NCBI GenBank assembly: GCA_965662775.1
Contig: CBFIIW010000018.1
Coordinates: forward strand, 1-58,908
Length of the DNA: 58,908 bases
Direction of reading: 5' to 3'
Source: UBA7985 sp002690455
GTDB taxonomy: Bacteria; Pseudomonadota; Alphaproteobacteria; UBA7985
In this document: positions 8,096 to 16,118 of the stretch, piece after piece
Layout: each line of letters opens with the position of its first letter
How positions within the stretch are numbered: position 1 is the stretch's first letter
Notes under the pieces: model-generated
Databases searched by the model: none
Seen by the model: only the letters and a program-made list of their open reading frames with translations
What the model was told of the DNA's origin: nothing
Program-made: the position numbers and the translations under genes

Positions 8096-9058
8096 ATGCT
8101 GAAGAAACTGACCTTGGGCGCTGCGGCGCTCATGACCGCTGCCTCCGTGGCTTCCGCGGAGCAGATGGTCGATTCCGTACACTTCCTGATCCCAGGTGGT
8201 GCCGGTGGTGGCTGGGACGGTACCGCTCGCGGTACTGGTGAAGCCTTGACTGGTGCGGGCCTGCTGGGTTCTGCGTCGTTCGAAAACATGTCCGGCGGCG
8301 GCGGCGGTGTTGCCATCGGTCACCTGATCGAGAACGCCGATTCCATGCATGACACCATGATGGTGAACTCTACACCAATCGTAATTCGTTCGCTGCAGGG
8401 TGTGTTCCCTTACAACTTCTCCGACCTGACCATGATTGCCGGTACCATCGGTGACTACGGTGCGCTGGTTGTGACCCCAGGTTCTTCGACCTCGCTGTCG
8501 GACCTGGTTGCAGCCTACGCGGCTGATCCGTCCTCGATCGCCATGGGTGGCGGCTCGGTTCCGGGCGGCATGGACCACCTGATCGGTGCCATGGTCATGA
8601 ACGCTGCGGGCGCTGATGCAACCCAGATTGCTTACCTGCCGTTTGATGCCGGTGGTGTGGCACTGGCGGCGCTGCTCTCTGGCGAGATCGAAGTGCTCTC
8701 CACCGGTCTGGGTGAGGCTCTGGCTCAGCAGAAGGCCGGTGAAGTTGACATTCTGTGCATCACCTCCGATGCCCGGGTTGCCGACGCTCCCGATGTTCCG
8801 ACCTGTTCTGAAGCCGGCGCCGATGGCGTTTACTTCGTGAACTGGCGTGGCTTCTTCGCGTCTCCAAGCCTGCCAGACGACAAGGCTGAGGCCTACCGCG
8901 CGATGCTCGGCGCCATGTATGAAACCCCGGAGTGGGAAGCTGTTCGTGCGCGCAACGGTTGGGTTGAAATCTACAACCCGGGCGATGATTTCGTGGCCTT
9001 CTTGGAAAACCAGGAGCAGGTCATCGGCGATCTGATGACTTCGCTGGGCTTCCTCTAA
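8096..9058 (+). CDS. tctC: Tripartite tricarboxylate transporter substrate-binding protein (TctC/Bug family)
   Basis: A 320-residue periplasmic binding protein that delivers a carboxylate to TctBA. It has a Sec signal peptide (MLKKLTLGAAALMTAASVASA) and the Bug-fold features: FLIPGGAGGGWDGTAR near the N-terminus, then SFENMSGGGGGVAIGHL. The start is the ATG at 8096 behind GGGAGGAT. It follows the other binding protein by 46 nt and is separated from tctB by 222 nt containing a strong hairpin. The ligand cannot be read from the sequence; citrate, tricarballylate or another di/tricarboxylate are all possible. Confidence 0.88.
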   Translation: MLKKLTLGAAALMTAASVASAEQMVDSVHFLIPGGAGGGWDGTARGTGEALTGAGLLGSASFENMSGGGGGVAIGHLIENADSMHDTMMVNSTPIVIRSLQGVFPYNFSDLTMIAGTIGDYGALVVTPGSSTSLSDLVAAYAADPSSIAMGGGSVPGGMDHLIGAMVMNAAGADATQIAYLPFDAGGVALAALLSGEIEVLSTGLGEALAQQKAGEVDILCITSDARVADAPDVPTCSEAGADGVYFVNWRGFFASPSLPDDKAEAYRAMLGAMYETPEWEAVRARNGWVEIYNPGDDFVAFLENQEQVIGDLMTSLGFL

Positions 9059-9081
9059 GCCCTGCGGTTTTCGTGAACGGG

Positions 9082-9106
9082 GAGGGGGCCGCCCGGCGGC
9101 TCCCTC
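9082..9106 (+). terminator. Intercistronic hairpin after tctC
   Basis: Arms GAGGGGGCCG (9082-9091) and CGGCTCCCTC (9097-9106) pair over 10 bp with one G-U wobble around the loop CCCGG. A pyrimidine-rich stretch follows, but there is no immediate U-run. In binding-protein operons such a structure typically stabilises the upstream mRNA or partly stops transcription, giving more binding protein than permease. No other signal is visible in the rest of the 9059-9280 gap. Confidence 0.6.
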
Positions 9107-9280
9107 TCTCCTTCAATCCCTCTTCGTTTTTCTTCTGCTTCCTTTTCGCTTTTTCTCGCCTGTTTTTGTTGAACCCGCCACTGGTGTAGCCTCATCGTAT
9201 CGTCGGATGAGGCCCTAATCCGCGAGCGCAGCAGTGGGCCCGCCCACCGGTGCGAGCGCTTAGACCAAGGAGCCGTTTCG

Positions 9281-9823
9281 ATGGCGCGCTTACTGACCCC
9301 AGACCGGATCATAGGGGTGATACTGCTGATCTTCAGCTGTCTGTTTACTTGGGCAGCCTTTGATCTGGAGAAGACGATCCCACCGTTTTTCCGAAACCAG
9401 CCGATGCGGCTGGATACCCTGCCGCGGATCCTCGGGATTTTCAGCATTATCGCCTCCGTGATCACCATTGTTTCGCCGACCACCGGCGCCAAGAGTGTGA
9501 CAGAAAATAAGCAGCTGAAGGAAAACCAGGATCGGATGGCCGACCTGAGTTTCGAGACCTTTGGCCAGGCGAAGTGGGGCCAACTCTGCGCCATGATCGC
9601 GCTGATGTTCGTCTATGCCTCTGTGCTTCGGATGGGCGGGTTTATTCCAACTACCTTCTTCCTGCTCCTGTTCGGCTCGATCCTGCTGGGTGAGCGCCGC
9701 TGGATCGCGATGGCGGTCGTTTCGCTGTCGGCGCCACTGGCGATCTGGCTGCTGGTCACCTACGTGCTGCAGCGGACCATCGTGCCGCTGCCCGCACCAC
9801 TGATGAACCTGATCGGGAGCTAG
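9281..9823 (+). CDS. tctB: Small membrane subunit of the tripartite tricarboxylate transporter
   Basis: A 180-residue protein with four hydrophobic stretches: about 8-27 (IIGVILLIFSCLFTWAAF), 50-67, 105-135 and 140-165. This is the usual TctB pattern. The central loop is polar (KSVTENKQLKENQDR). The start is an ATG preceded by AAGGAG. It lies 4 nt before tctA and forms the membrane complex with it. Confidence 0.85.
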   Translation: MARLLTPDRIIGVILLIFSCLFTWAAFDLEKTIPPFFRNQPMRLDTLPRILGIFSIIASVITIVSPTTGAKSVTENKQLKENQDRMADLSFETFGQAKWGQLCAMIALMFVYASVLRMGGFIPTTFFLLLFGSILLGERRWIAMAVVSLSAPLAIWLLVTYVLQRTIVPLPAPLMNLIGS

Positions 9824-9827
9824 GGGC

Positions 9828-11372
9828 ATGCTTGAGGGGATTCTCACCGGCCTGAGCGCCGCCTTCACCTTCCAGGCCATTGCGCTGGTGGTATTGGGCT
9901 GCATCATCGGCTCTTTCATCGGCATGGTGCCGGGGCTGGGCCCCATGCAGGTTATCGCCATCATGATACCGGTCGCCGTGGGCATTGGCGAGCCGTCGAT
10001 CGCCATGATTATGCTCGCCGGGGTCTACTACGGGGCCGTGTTCGGCGGCTCGACGTCCTCGATTCTGATCAACGCGCCGGGGGTCGCGTCCACTGTCGCG
10101 ACCTCGTTCGATGGCTATCCCATGGCGCGCAAGGGCTTCGCGGGTAAGGCGCTGACCATCGCTGCGATTTCCTCGTTTGCCGGGGGTACTATCGGGGCGC
10201 TGCTGCTCACCGCTGCTGCCAAGCCTCTGGCCGACGTAGCGCTGCTGTTCCAGTCGCCCGAGTACCTTGCCGTGATGGTGCTGGGTATGACGGCCGTTGC
10301 TGCCTTTGGCGAACGCGGGCGGGCCTACAAGGCCGTGCTCATGGTGATCTTCGGCATGATCCTCGCCTCGGTCGGCGAAGGTTCGCAGTTCGCCAACCGG
10401 CCGCGCTTTACTTTCGGCTACGTGCCGCTGCAGGACGGGATTTCCTCGATCACGCTGATCATGGGCCTATTTGCTGTGCCTGAAGCCTTCTTCCTGATCC
10501 TCGATCCCAAGCGGGGCCAGTACAAGGGCGACGGGGAGAGCAAGGAAATCACCAACATGCGCATCAACGCCAAGGAAGCCCGCGAGATGGCACCGGTGAT
10601 CGGTCGCCAGTCGATCCTGGGCTTCCTGATCGGGGTCATGCCCGGGGCAGGGGCGACGATTGCCTCGCTGATGGGCTACGCCATGGAGCGCAACATCGCG
10701 CCCAAGGAAAAGCGTGAGGAGTTCGGCAAGGGGTCGTTGCGCGGTCTGACGGCACCAGAGACCGCCAACAACGCCGCTTCCACGGGGTCGTTCGTACCGA
10801 TGCTGACACTCGGTATTCCCGGCTCTGGCACCACGGCAATCCTACTGGTGGCGTTGATTTCGCTGGGGGTGCAGCCCGGCCCGGGGCTGATCAACGATAA
10901 CCCGGAGATCTTCTGGGGCATTATCATCTCGATGTACTTCGGTAACGTGGTGCTGTTGATCCTCAATTATCCGCTGATCCCCTACATCGCCAAGCTGCTG
11001 GCGGTGCCGCGGACCTTCCTCATCCCGTTCGTGCTGTTCTTCTCGATGGTCGGGGCTTATCTGGTCAGCCAGAACCCTGCAGAGCTCTACACCATGATCG
11101 TGCTCGGGGTAGTGACCACTATCTTGCGGTTGGCGAAGTTCCCAATCGCGCCGATCGTTATCGGCTTCATCCTCGGCATCCGGATGGAGGACAATCTGGG
11201 CCGTGCGCTGACCGATCCAGATTACGTTGGCTTCAGCTTCATCTGGGAGCGTCCCATGACGCTGGCCTTCCTGCTGATCGCTGTGGCTATGCTGCTTTAC
11301 CCGATGATCGAAGGCCGTCTGGCCCGCCGTGAACGCAAGGTTGTCGCGGACAGCACGATGAACAAGGACTAA
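9828..11372 (+). CDS. tctA: Large permease subunit of the tripartite tricarboxylate transporter
   Basis: A 514-residue, strongly hydrophobic protein with about a dozen membrane segments. The hallmark glycine-rich loop is GSFIGMVPGLGPMQVIAI, and its inverted counterpart is IGVMPGAGATIASLMGY; the TctA family carries these two pseudo-symmetric motifs. PETANNAASTGSFVPMLTLG is also typical. It is driven by an ion gradient rather than ATP. The AtuA-like gene begins 3 nt after its stop, tying transport to that enzyme. Confidence 0.93.
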   Translation: MLEGILTGLSAAFTFQAIALVVLGCIIGSFIGMVPGLGPMQVIAIMIPVAVGIGEPSIAMIMLAGVYYGAVFGGSTSSILINAPGVASTVATSFDGYPMARKGFAGKALTIAAISSFAGGTIGALLLTAAAKPLADVALLFQSPEYLAVMVLGMTAVAAFGERGRAYKAVLMVIFGMILASVGEGSQFANRPRFTFGYVPLQDGISSITLIMGLFAVPEAFFLILDPKRGQYKGDGESKEITNMRINAKEAREMAPVIGRQSILGFLIGVMPGAGATIASLMGYAMERNIAPKEKREEFGKGSLRGLTAPETANNAASTGSFVPMLTLGIPGSGTTAILLVALISLGVQPGPGLINDNPEIFWGIIISMYFGNVVLLILNYPLIPYIAKLLAVPRTFLIPFVLFFSMVGAYLVSQNPAELYTMIVLGVVTTILRLAKFPIAPIVIGFILGIRMEDNLGRALTDPDYVGFSFIWERPMTLAFLLIAVAMLLYPMIEGRLARRERKVVADSTMNKD

Positions 11373-11375
11373 GCC

Positions 11376-12851
11376 GTGGTCACGACGGACGCTGACATGG
11401 GCCGCCGCGCGGGTACTCAGCCGGGTACGGCCCCGGCGCCCCTCAGGCAAGGAGCCGGTCCTCAGGTACGGGTCCTGATCCCTTCGGGCGCGCTTGGGAT
11501 CAGCATCGACCCGGCAGCCCTTGAGGCCGGACTGGGCCTGGCACCGGATATTATCGCTATCGACGGTGGTTCGACGGACAGTGGTCCATTCTATCTGGGG
11601 ACCGGTACGTGCAAGTACGCAAGAGCGTCTATCAAGCGTGAGTGGGGTCTGTTGATGCGTGCGCGTGCGCAATTGGGCATTCCATTGTTGATCGGCACTG
11701 CCGGGACCTGCGGTGTCGATACCATGGTTGAATGGATGCTTGAGATCACCGCTGAAATCGCCGCTGAAATCGCCGCAGAGAGCAACGAGGGTTTCAGCAC
11801 GGCTCTGAGGGTTGCTACCCTGAAGAGCAGTCAGTCACCGATGATGGTTGCTCGGCGCTTTGCTGAGGGTGCGATCACCGCTTTAGAGGGGGCACCAGAG
11901 ATCAGCGCAGAGGATATGGCTGACTGCAGCCATGTCGTGGCGCTGGCGGGTGCAGAACAGATAAGGGCCGCGCTGGATACTGATGCCGATATCATCATCG
12001 CCGGGCGCGCGACAGACACGGCTGTGATCGCAGCCCTGCCTTTGGCTCGTGGATGCCATCCCGGCGGTGCCTGGCACGGGGCAAAGATCGGCGAGTGCGG
12101 AGCATTGGCTACGGACAACCCCGGCTCTGGTGCCATTCTGATCGCATTCGATGCGTCAGGCTTCACCGTGGAGCCAGCCGGCCGCGGCGTTCACGCGACC
12201 CCACACACGGTTTCGGCCCACATGCTTTATGAGAATGCCGACCCATTCATCTTGCATGAGCCGGGAGGGTACCTTGACGTTACCCACGCGCGGTACACCG
12301 CGCTGGATGATCGACGGGTTCGGGTCGAGGGGTCGCGTTGGGTGCCTGATGATCGCTATCGGATCAAGCTGGAGGGTGTCCGGCACGCAGGCTTTCAAAC
12401 AGTATCGTTGGTCATGGTGCGTGATCCGCACTACGTCTCCCGGATTCAGGACTGGATCGAAAAGCTGGAGGTGGCCTTTCGATCAAGAGAGGCGGTGAAT
12501 ATCGAAAGCGACTTTGCGCTGGAATTCCGGCTTTTGGGGCAGGATGCGACTCTGGGGCCACTGGAGACAAAGGGAACCAGTGGGAAGCCAGGCGGTGCGC
12601 ATGAAATTGGCGTGATGGCGATCATCACTGCCGAAACACAGGATCAGTCTCAGGATGTTGCGCGGCTGCTCAACCCGTACCTTCTGCACTTCCCGCTCAC
12701 CGATACAGAGCCGATGCCAACCTTTGCATTTGCTTTCTCGCCGCCTGAGATGAACCGCGGAGCACTCTTTGAATTCAGGCTGCACCACGTGATGACGTTG
12801 GAGGAGCCGATGGAGGCCTTCACGTTAGAAATCCACGAGGTCATGCCATGA
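11376..12851 (+). CDS. AtuA-family protein (DUF1446 N-terminal type), short form
   Basis: A 491-residue cytoplasmic protein of the acyclic-terpene-utilisation AtuA family, whose biochemical role is not established. Seen here: VLIPSGALGISIDP, IIAIDGGSTDSGPFYLGTG, LIGTAGTCGVD, ADIIIAGRATDTAVIAALPL and the KPGGAHEIGV loop. It lacks the C-terminal ferredoxin-fold-like domain found in full AtuA (compare the gene at 32885-34711). A separate DUF4387 protein overlaps its end by 4 nt and may supply that part. The start is a GTG 3 nt after tctA; the first 27 residues are low complexity. A 12-bp in-frame tandem duplication encodes AEIAAEIA (11751-11774). Probably acts on the acid imported by TctABC or its CoA ester. 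Confidence 0.78.
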   Translation: MVTTDADMGRRAGTQPGTAPAPLRQGAGPQVRVLIPSGALGISIDPAALEAGLGLAPDIIAIDGGSTDSGPFYLGTGTCKYARASIKREWGLLMRARAQLGIPLLIGTAGTCGVDTMVEWMLEITAEIAAEIAAESNEGFSTALRVATLKSSQSPMMVARRFAEGAITALEGAPEISAEDMADCSHVVALAGAEQIRAALDTDADIIIAGRATDTAVIAALPLARGCHPGGAWHGAKIGECGALATDNPGSGAILIAFDASGFTVEPAGRGVHATPHTVSAHMLYENADPFILHEPGGYLDVTHARYTALDDRRVRVEGSRWVPDDRYRIKLEGVRHAGFQTVSLVMVRDPHYVSRIQDWIEKLEVAFRSREAVNIESDFALEFRLLGQDATLGPLETKGTSGKPGGAHEIGVMAIITAETQDQSQDVARLLNPYLLHFPLTDTEPMPTFAFAFSPPEMNRGALFEFRLHHVMTLEEPMEAFTLEIHEVMP

Positions 12852-13168
12852 CAGTGGCATCCAGAGGGCTGGTCCGTGAAGTCCGCTCCAAGAATGCTGG
12901 ACCTTTCTGGATTACGATCGACGTATTCTGTAGAGATGCTGAGGCTTACAACGTAGTATGCGCCGCACTGGAGCACGCTGCCGTGGCCCGGGTATTCCAA
13001 GTGGACCCCATGATGCTCAAGCGGTTCGATGTGGAAAATTTGTGCGTCATCAAGTTCAGCCTTCCGCGACCACGGGTGCAGGGTGATCGTCTTGATCGCG
13101 ACATGCATGGCGCATCGTTCGCGGTATTGGTCCAAGAGGTATTAGAGGCTGCCGTCAAAAGTGAATAG
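12848..13168 (+). CDS. DUF4387 family protein
   Basis: A 106-residue protein of unknown biochemical function with the family signature LVREVRSKNAGPFWITIDVF. Its ATG overlaps the stop of the AtuA-family gene (ATGA), indicating translational coupling and probably a two-subunit complex. Aligned by eye, its RS...DVFxRD, VxRVFxVDPxxLKRF and final AxxVLV elements follow the order RS...GVIARD, VFAHFNPRAVDRF and YSQILL in the C-terminal domain of the other AtuA in this window. DUF4387 may therefore be the detached version of that domain. Confidence 0.75.
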   Translation: MTVASRGLVREVRSKNAGPFWITIDVFCRDAEAYNVVCAALEHAAVARVFQVDPMMLKRFDVENLCVIKFSLPRPRVQGDRLDRDMHGASFAVLVQEVLEAAVKSE

Positions 13169-13177
13169 GCTAACGCC

Positions 13178-13639
13178 ATGATCCTGCCACGCCGACTTGA
13201 AAAAGCCACCTTATCCGACGTCCTTCGCCCGACGGTTTCTCCAGAGCAAGAGCGATTTGTGGCTTCTGCGGCTGTAACGATTGCGCAGTCAATGTTTGAG
13301 CCGGACTCAGAGGTGCTTGGGCTGTGGGTCGGTGATAGAGTTGTCGGGCTAATGGCCACCATCGACGATAAGCGACCGGAGGCTGGTTCAAGGGCCGATG
13401 AGGCAACAGATAGCCTCTATCTGTGGCGCCTGCTGATCGATGAAAAAGAGCAGCGCAAAGGCTATGGTAGTCAAGCACTGAAGGCGTTCCTGAACCAGGC
13501 GGGACAAAAACGCAAAGGCCGAGTAACGCTGACAGTGCTGGATGCACCCGGCACAGCCATCCCGTTTTACCAAAGCCACGGATTTATTCGAACTGGGCGG
13601 ATTATCGAAGGTGAGGTGCAAATGGCGCGCACGGTATGA
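13178..13639 (+). CDS. GNAT-family N-acetyltransferase
   Basis: A 153-residue acetyltransferase. The acetyl-CoA pyrophosphate loop is DEKEQRKGYGSQALKAF (motif A, Q/RxxGxG/A), followed by LTVLDAPGTAIPFYQSHGF (motif B). It resembles small PaiA/polyamine-type GNATs, but the substrate cannot be predicted. It begins 9 nt after the DUF4387 gene, so it is the last gene of the tct operon. A large imperfect hairpin follows. Confidence 0.8.
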   Translation: MILPRRLEKATLSDVLRPTVSPEQERFVASAAVTIAQSMFEPDSEVLGLWVGDRVVGLMATIDDKRPEAGSRADEATDSLYLWRLLIDEKEQRKGYGSQALKAFLNQAGQKRKGRVTLTVLDAPGTAIPFYQSHGFIRTGRIIEGEVQMARTV

Positions 13640-13694
13640 GCCGTGGAGAGCTACTTCTGTATCGTTGAAGTAGATACTTGGGCTCTCTGTTGTT

Positions 13695-13742
13695 GCGCGT
13701 GGGAGGGCCGTAGGCCGCGAAGCGGCCAAGGCCCGAGCGCGC
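13695..13742. terminator. Three-tier imperfect hairpin between convergent genes
   Basis: Nested arms: GCGCG (13695-13699) with CGCGC (13738-13742), GGGCC (13705-13709) with GGCCC (13730-13734), and GGCCGC (13713-13718) with GCGGCC (13722-13727) around GAA. It sits between the GNAT and the convergent aminotransferase, so a bidirectional terminator is the simplest reading, although no T-run follows. The CCGCGAAGCGG core recurs at 46461-46490. Confidence 0.5.
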
Positions 13743-13865
13743 CATTGGTTGTTGGCGTTCAGTAAGCCTCTTTTCTCTATGCATTTATTCTGCCTGCTCC
13801 TCCAATGAGCCACGGCATTGAACACCTGAACCAAGGTCCCAGTAGGACTTTCTTACTGCTCGGGA

Positions 13866-15002
13866 TTAATGGCCTTGAGCCTCAAGGTGCGCGGTCATGG
13901 CATCCAGCCCTTCATCCAGACCGCGCCGCCCATACCCCAGCCGAAAGCGGTCAGTCGGCGTCGGCCCCAGCGCACTCGAATAGATGGTGCTGGGAAGCAA
14001 GAGAACCCCAGCGCGCTCAACCAGATCCTGCGCAAAGGCTTCCACTCCGTCCGCTCCCGTATATCGTGGGAAGCCCATGCACGAACCATCCGGACGTTGC
14101 CACTCAAACAGGGCGGGAAAGCGAGCAAAAAATGCGTCCCACTTCGGCAGGTTCTCGTCGATGATCGCATTGTTCCGATCCAACAGTCGTTGTCGCTGAG
14201 CCAGTGCAATCACCGAAATCCGCTCGCTGGGAGCCGCGTTGCAGATCGACAAATAGTGCTTGAGGCGCTCCATGCGTGACAGGATCGCTTGGTCCTGACA
14301 AGCGATCCAACCCACACGGAGTCCAGGCAGTCCGTAGGCTTTGGACATCACGCCCAACGACAGGCCGCGCTCATAGACATCTGCGGCGTAGGGAAGGTAC
14401 TGCGTTCCAGTTGGCCCCAACCCATGGAAAATCTCATCGTGGAGAAGATAAAGCCCATGGTGTCGACACAGATCGATAAGCGCGGCATAGCGATCTGAAG
14501 GCAGGATTGCGCCGGTTGGATTGTGCGGGAAGTTGATCGTCATCAGTCGTGTGTTAGGCTGTATCGCCGCGCGAACGCGATCGATATCCAGCGACCAGCC
14601 ATCGTCCGGATCCAGAGGCACACCCGTCGCCTCACAGATCATCAGCGGAAGGGTTTCATGGCTCTGATAGTTCGGGGTAACGACGATGGCATGGCTACTT
14701 GAGTCCAGCAGTACTTGATTGGCGGCAAAGATCCCCTCGCTGGCCCCTGCGAAACACAGCACGTTTTCAGCCGCCTGCGCTTCATAGGTCGCGGCGATCG
14801 CCGCCCGCAGATCCGGCGCGCCAAAGGTCTCCGTATACCCAAGCCAAAGATCTTCAAATCCCAACCGGTCTTCATCACTGGCACCCGCGAGCAGATCCCG
14901 CAGCGAAAGGCTCTCGGCGTCAGATGCCGTGAGATGGTACTTTGCCTTGAACTCCCACTTTGAAAAGTGGGTTTCAAGCCTGAAATCGGGCAAGGTTGGC
15001 AC
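13866..15002 (-). CDS. Class I/II PLP-dependent aminotransferase
   Basis: A 378-residue fold-type I aminotransferase. Visible features are NFPHNPTGAI (PLP-ring Asn), LLHDEIFHGL (Asp to the pyridine N), SKAYGLPGLRVGW (Schiff-base Lys) and FRLGYGRR (carboxylate-binding Arg). It is the last gene of a three-gene leftward operon, 9 nt after the APH-type kinase and downstream of the class III enzyme. If those two degrade a phosphorylated hydroxy-amine, this enzyme could transaminate the resulting semialdehyde or amino acid, but its substrate is not visible from sequence. Confidence 0.85.
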   Translation of the reverse strand: MPTLPDFRLETHFSKWEFKAKYHLTASDAESLSLRDLLAGASDEDRLGFEDLWLGYTETFGAPDLRAAIAATYEAQAAENVLCFAGASEGIFAANQVLLDSSSHAIVVTPNYQSHETLPLMICEATGVPLDPDDGWSLDIDRVRAAIQPNTRLMTINFPHNPTGAILPSDRYAALIDLCRHHGLYLLHDEIFHGLGPTGTQYLPYAADVYERGLSLGVMSKAYGLPGLRVGWIACQDQAILSRMERLKHYLSICNAAPSERISVIALAQRQRLLDRNNAIIDENLPKWDAFFARFPALFEWQRPDGSCMGFPRYTGADGVEAFAQDLVERAGVLLLPSTIYSSALGPTPTDRFRLGYGRRGLDEGLDAMTAHLEAQGH

Positions 15003-15011
15003 GGTAAATCC

Positions 15012-16118
15012 TCAGGTTTGCAAGAGCCTTTCGGCGTGGGTGCATGCTGCTGCTATCAGCCGCTCGGCACGCTCTGGTGCACCAGGTTCGGCGATCCGGT
15101 CGCTGACCCAGCCTATGTAGGTAAAATGCCTCAAAGCAAGCATCAGGGGCAAGGCTTGCTCGTCTACCGGCTCGACCGCGGCATAGCCAGAGAGCAACGC
15201 GCCGATCAGCGGTTCAGGATGTTCAGCGCGCTCCAATCGTGAGATTGTGGTTGCCAGCTCAAATTCACGAAAACCCCAACCACAGTCGTCAAAGTCGATG
15301 AGGTGAACGCTTCCATCCGAACCGAGAAGCACGTTATCGGGAATCAGATCCGCGTGGATGAGCCTCAGCGGCGGGGCCAGCGCCGCAAGCTTTTCAGCGG
15401 CCCGTATTCGTGCCCGCGAAAGTAGATCGACCTGCGTCTCCGTCAGTTCGGCTCTGTCCCAGAACCGCCCCCACAGCGGTTGTTCGCCAACCAGCCCCGC
15501 CATGTCCCATGCCGGTCGGTTAAACCCCAATGGCGGGATCCAGGCTTCGGTCGCCTGGTGAAGCAGTGCCATCTGACGGCCCAGTTCAGCCAGCGCAGCC
15601 TCGGCGCCTGCCCGCCGCACGAGCCGACCTCCCCGGCCCAATGGCTCTCCATCAATCCACCGTAGCAGACTGAAGCGAACGCCGTCCACCACCTCCAGCA
15701 GGCTACCTGAGGTCGAGGGCAGGGGGGCAGGAACTGGAATTCCAACCTTTGCCATCGCTTGCATCCAGGCCAATTCTGCGTGCACTTGGCTGTGGTCACG
15801 AAGGCCGGGGCGGTGTAAGCGCAGCGCAAAACCTGCGCCCTTGTGGTTTCCCGTGCCGATTGCAACGCTCCCGACGGCCCGATCTGCTGTCGCTTCGGAC
15901 GTCGCGCGCCCCGCTGCACCTTTGATTGCTGATTTGGCGCTTGCTGACGTTTCCCTTGTAGCATCGTGGCTTAACCCAGTCGCACCCTGGGCTGATGTCG
16001 TTACGCGGAACACAAAGTTCTCACGCCGGGCGAACAGCCGCACCTGTAAGTTCTCTCCACTCAACGACCAGCGTGCCAGCGCCCGGCGAGCCAGACTCCT
16101 CGGGTCGCCTGGGATCAA
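15012..16118 (-). CDS. APH-family small-molecule kinase with low-complexity insertion
   Basis: A 368-residue aminoglycoside phosphotransferase-fold kinase (choline, homoserine and hydroxylysine kinases belong here). The catalytic loop is LIHADLIPDNVLLG and the metal-binding segment is LIDFDDCGWGF. The N-lobe is interrupted: between the strand NFVFRVTT (about 35-41) and its partner GFALRLHRPG (about 96-105) lies an Ala/Ser/Thr/Gly-rich insert of about 50 residues where relatives usually have a short turn. Its ATG overlaps the class III gene's stop by 4 nt. A kinase coupled to an AGXT2L-type PLP protein points to hydroxylysine or ethanolamine-like substrates; this is inference. Confidence 0.8.
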   Translation of the reverse strand: MIPGDPRSLARRALARWSLSGENLQVRLFARRENFVFRVTTSAQGATGLSHDATRETSASAKSAIKGAAGRATSEATADRAVGSVAIGTGNHKGAGFALRLHRPGLRDHSQVHAELAWMQAMAKVGIPVPAPLPSTSGSLLEVVDGVRFSLLRWIDGEPLGRGGRLVRRAGAEAALAELGRQMALLHQATEAWIPPLGFNRPAWDMAGLVGEQPLWGRFWDRAELTETQVDLLSRARIRAAEKLAALAPPLRLIHADLIPDNVLLGSDGSVHLIDFDDCGWGFREFELATTISRLERAEHPEPLIGALLSGYAAVEPVDEQALPLMLALRHFTYIGWVSDRIAEPGAPERAERLIAAACTHAERLLQT

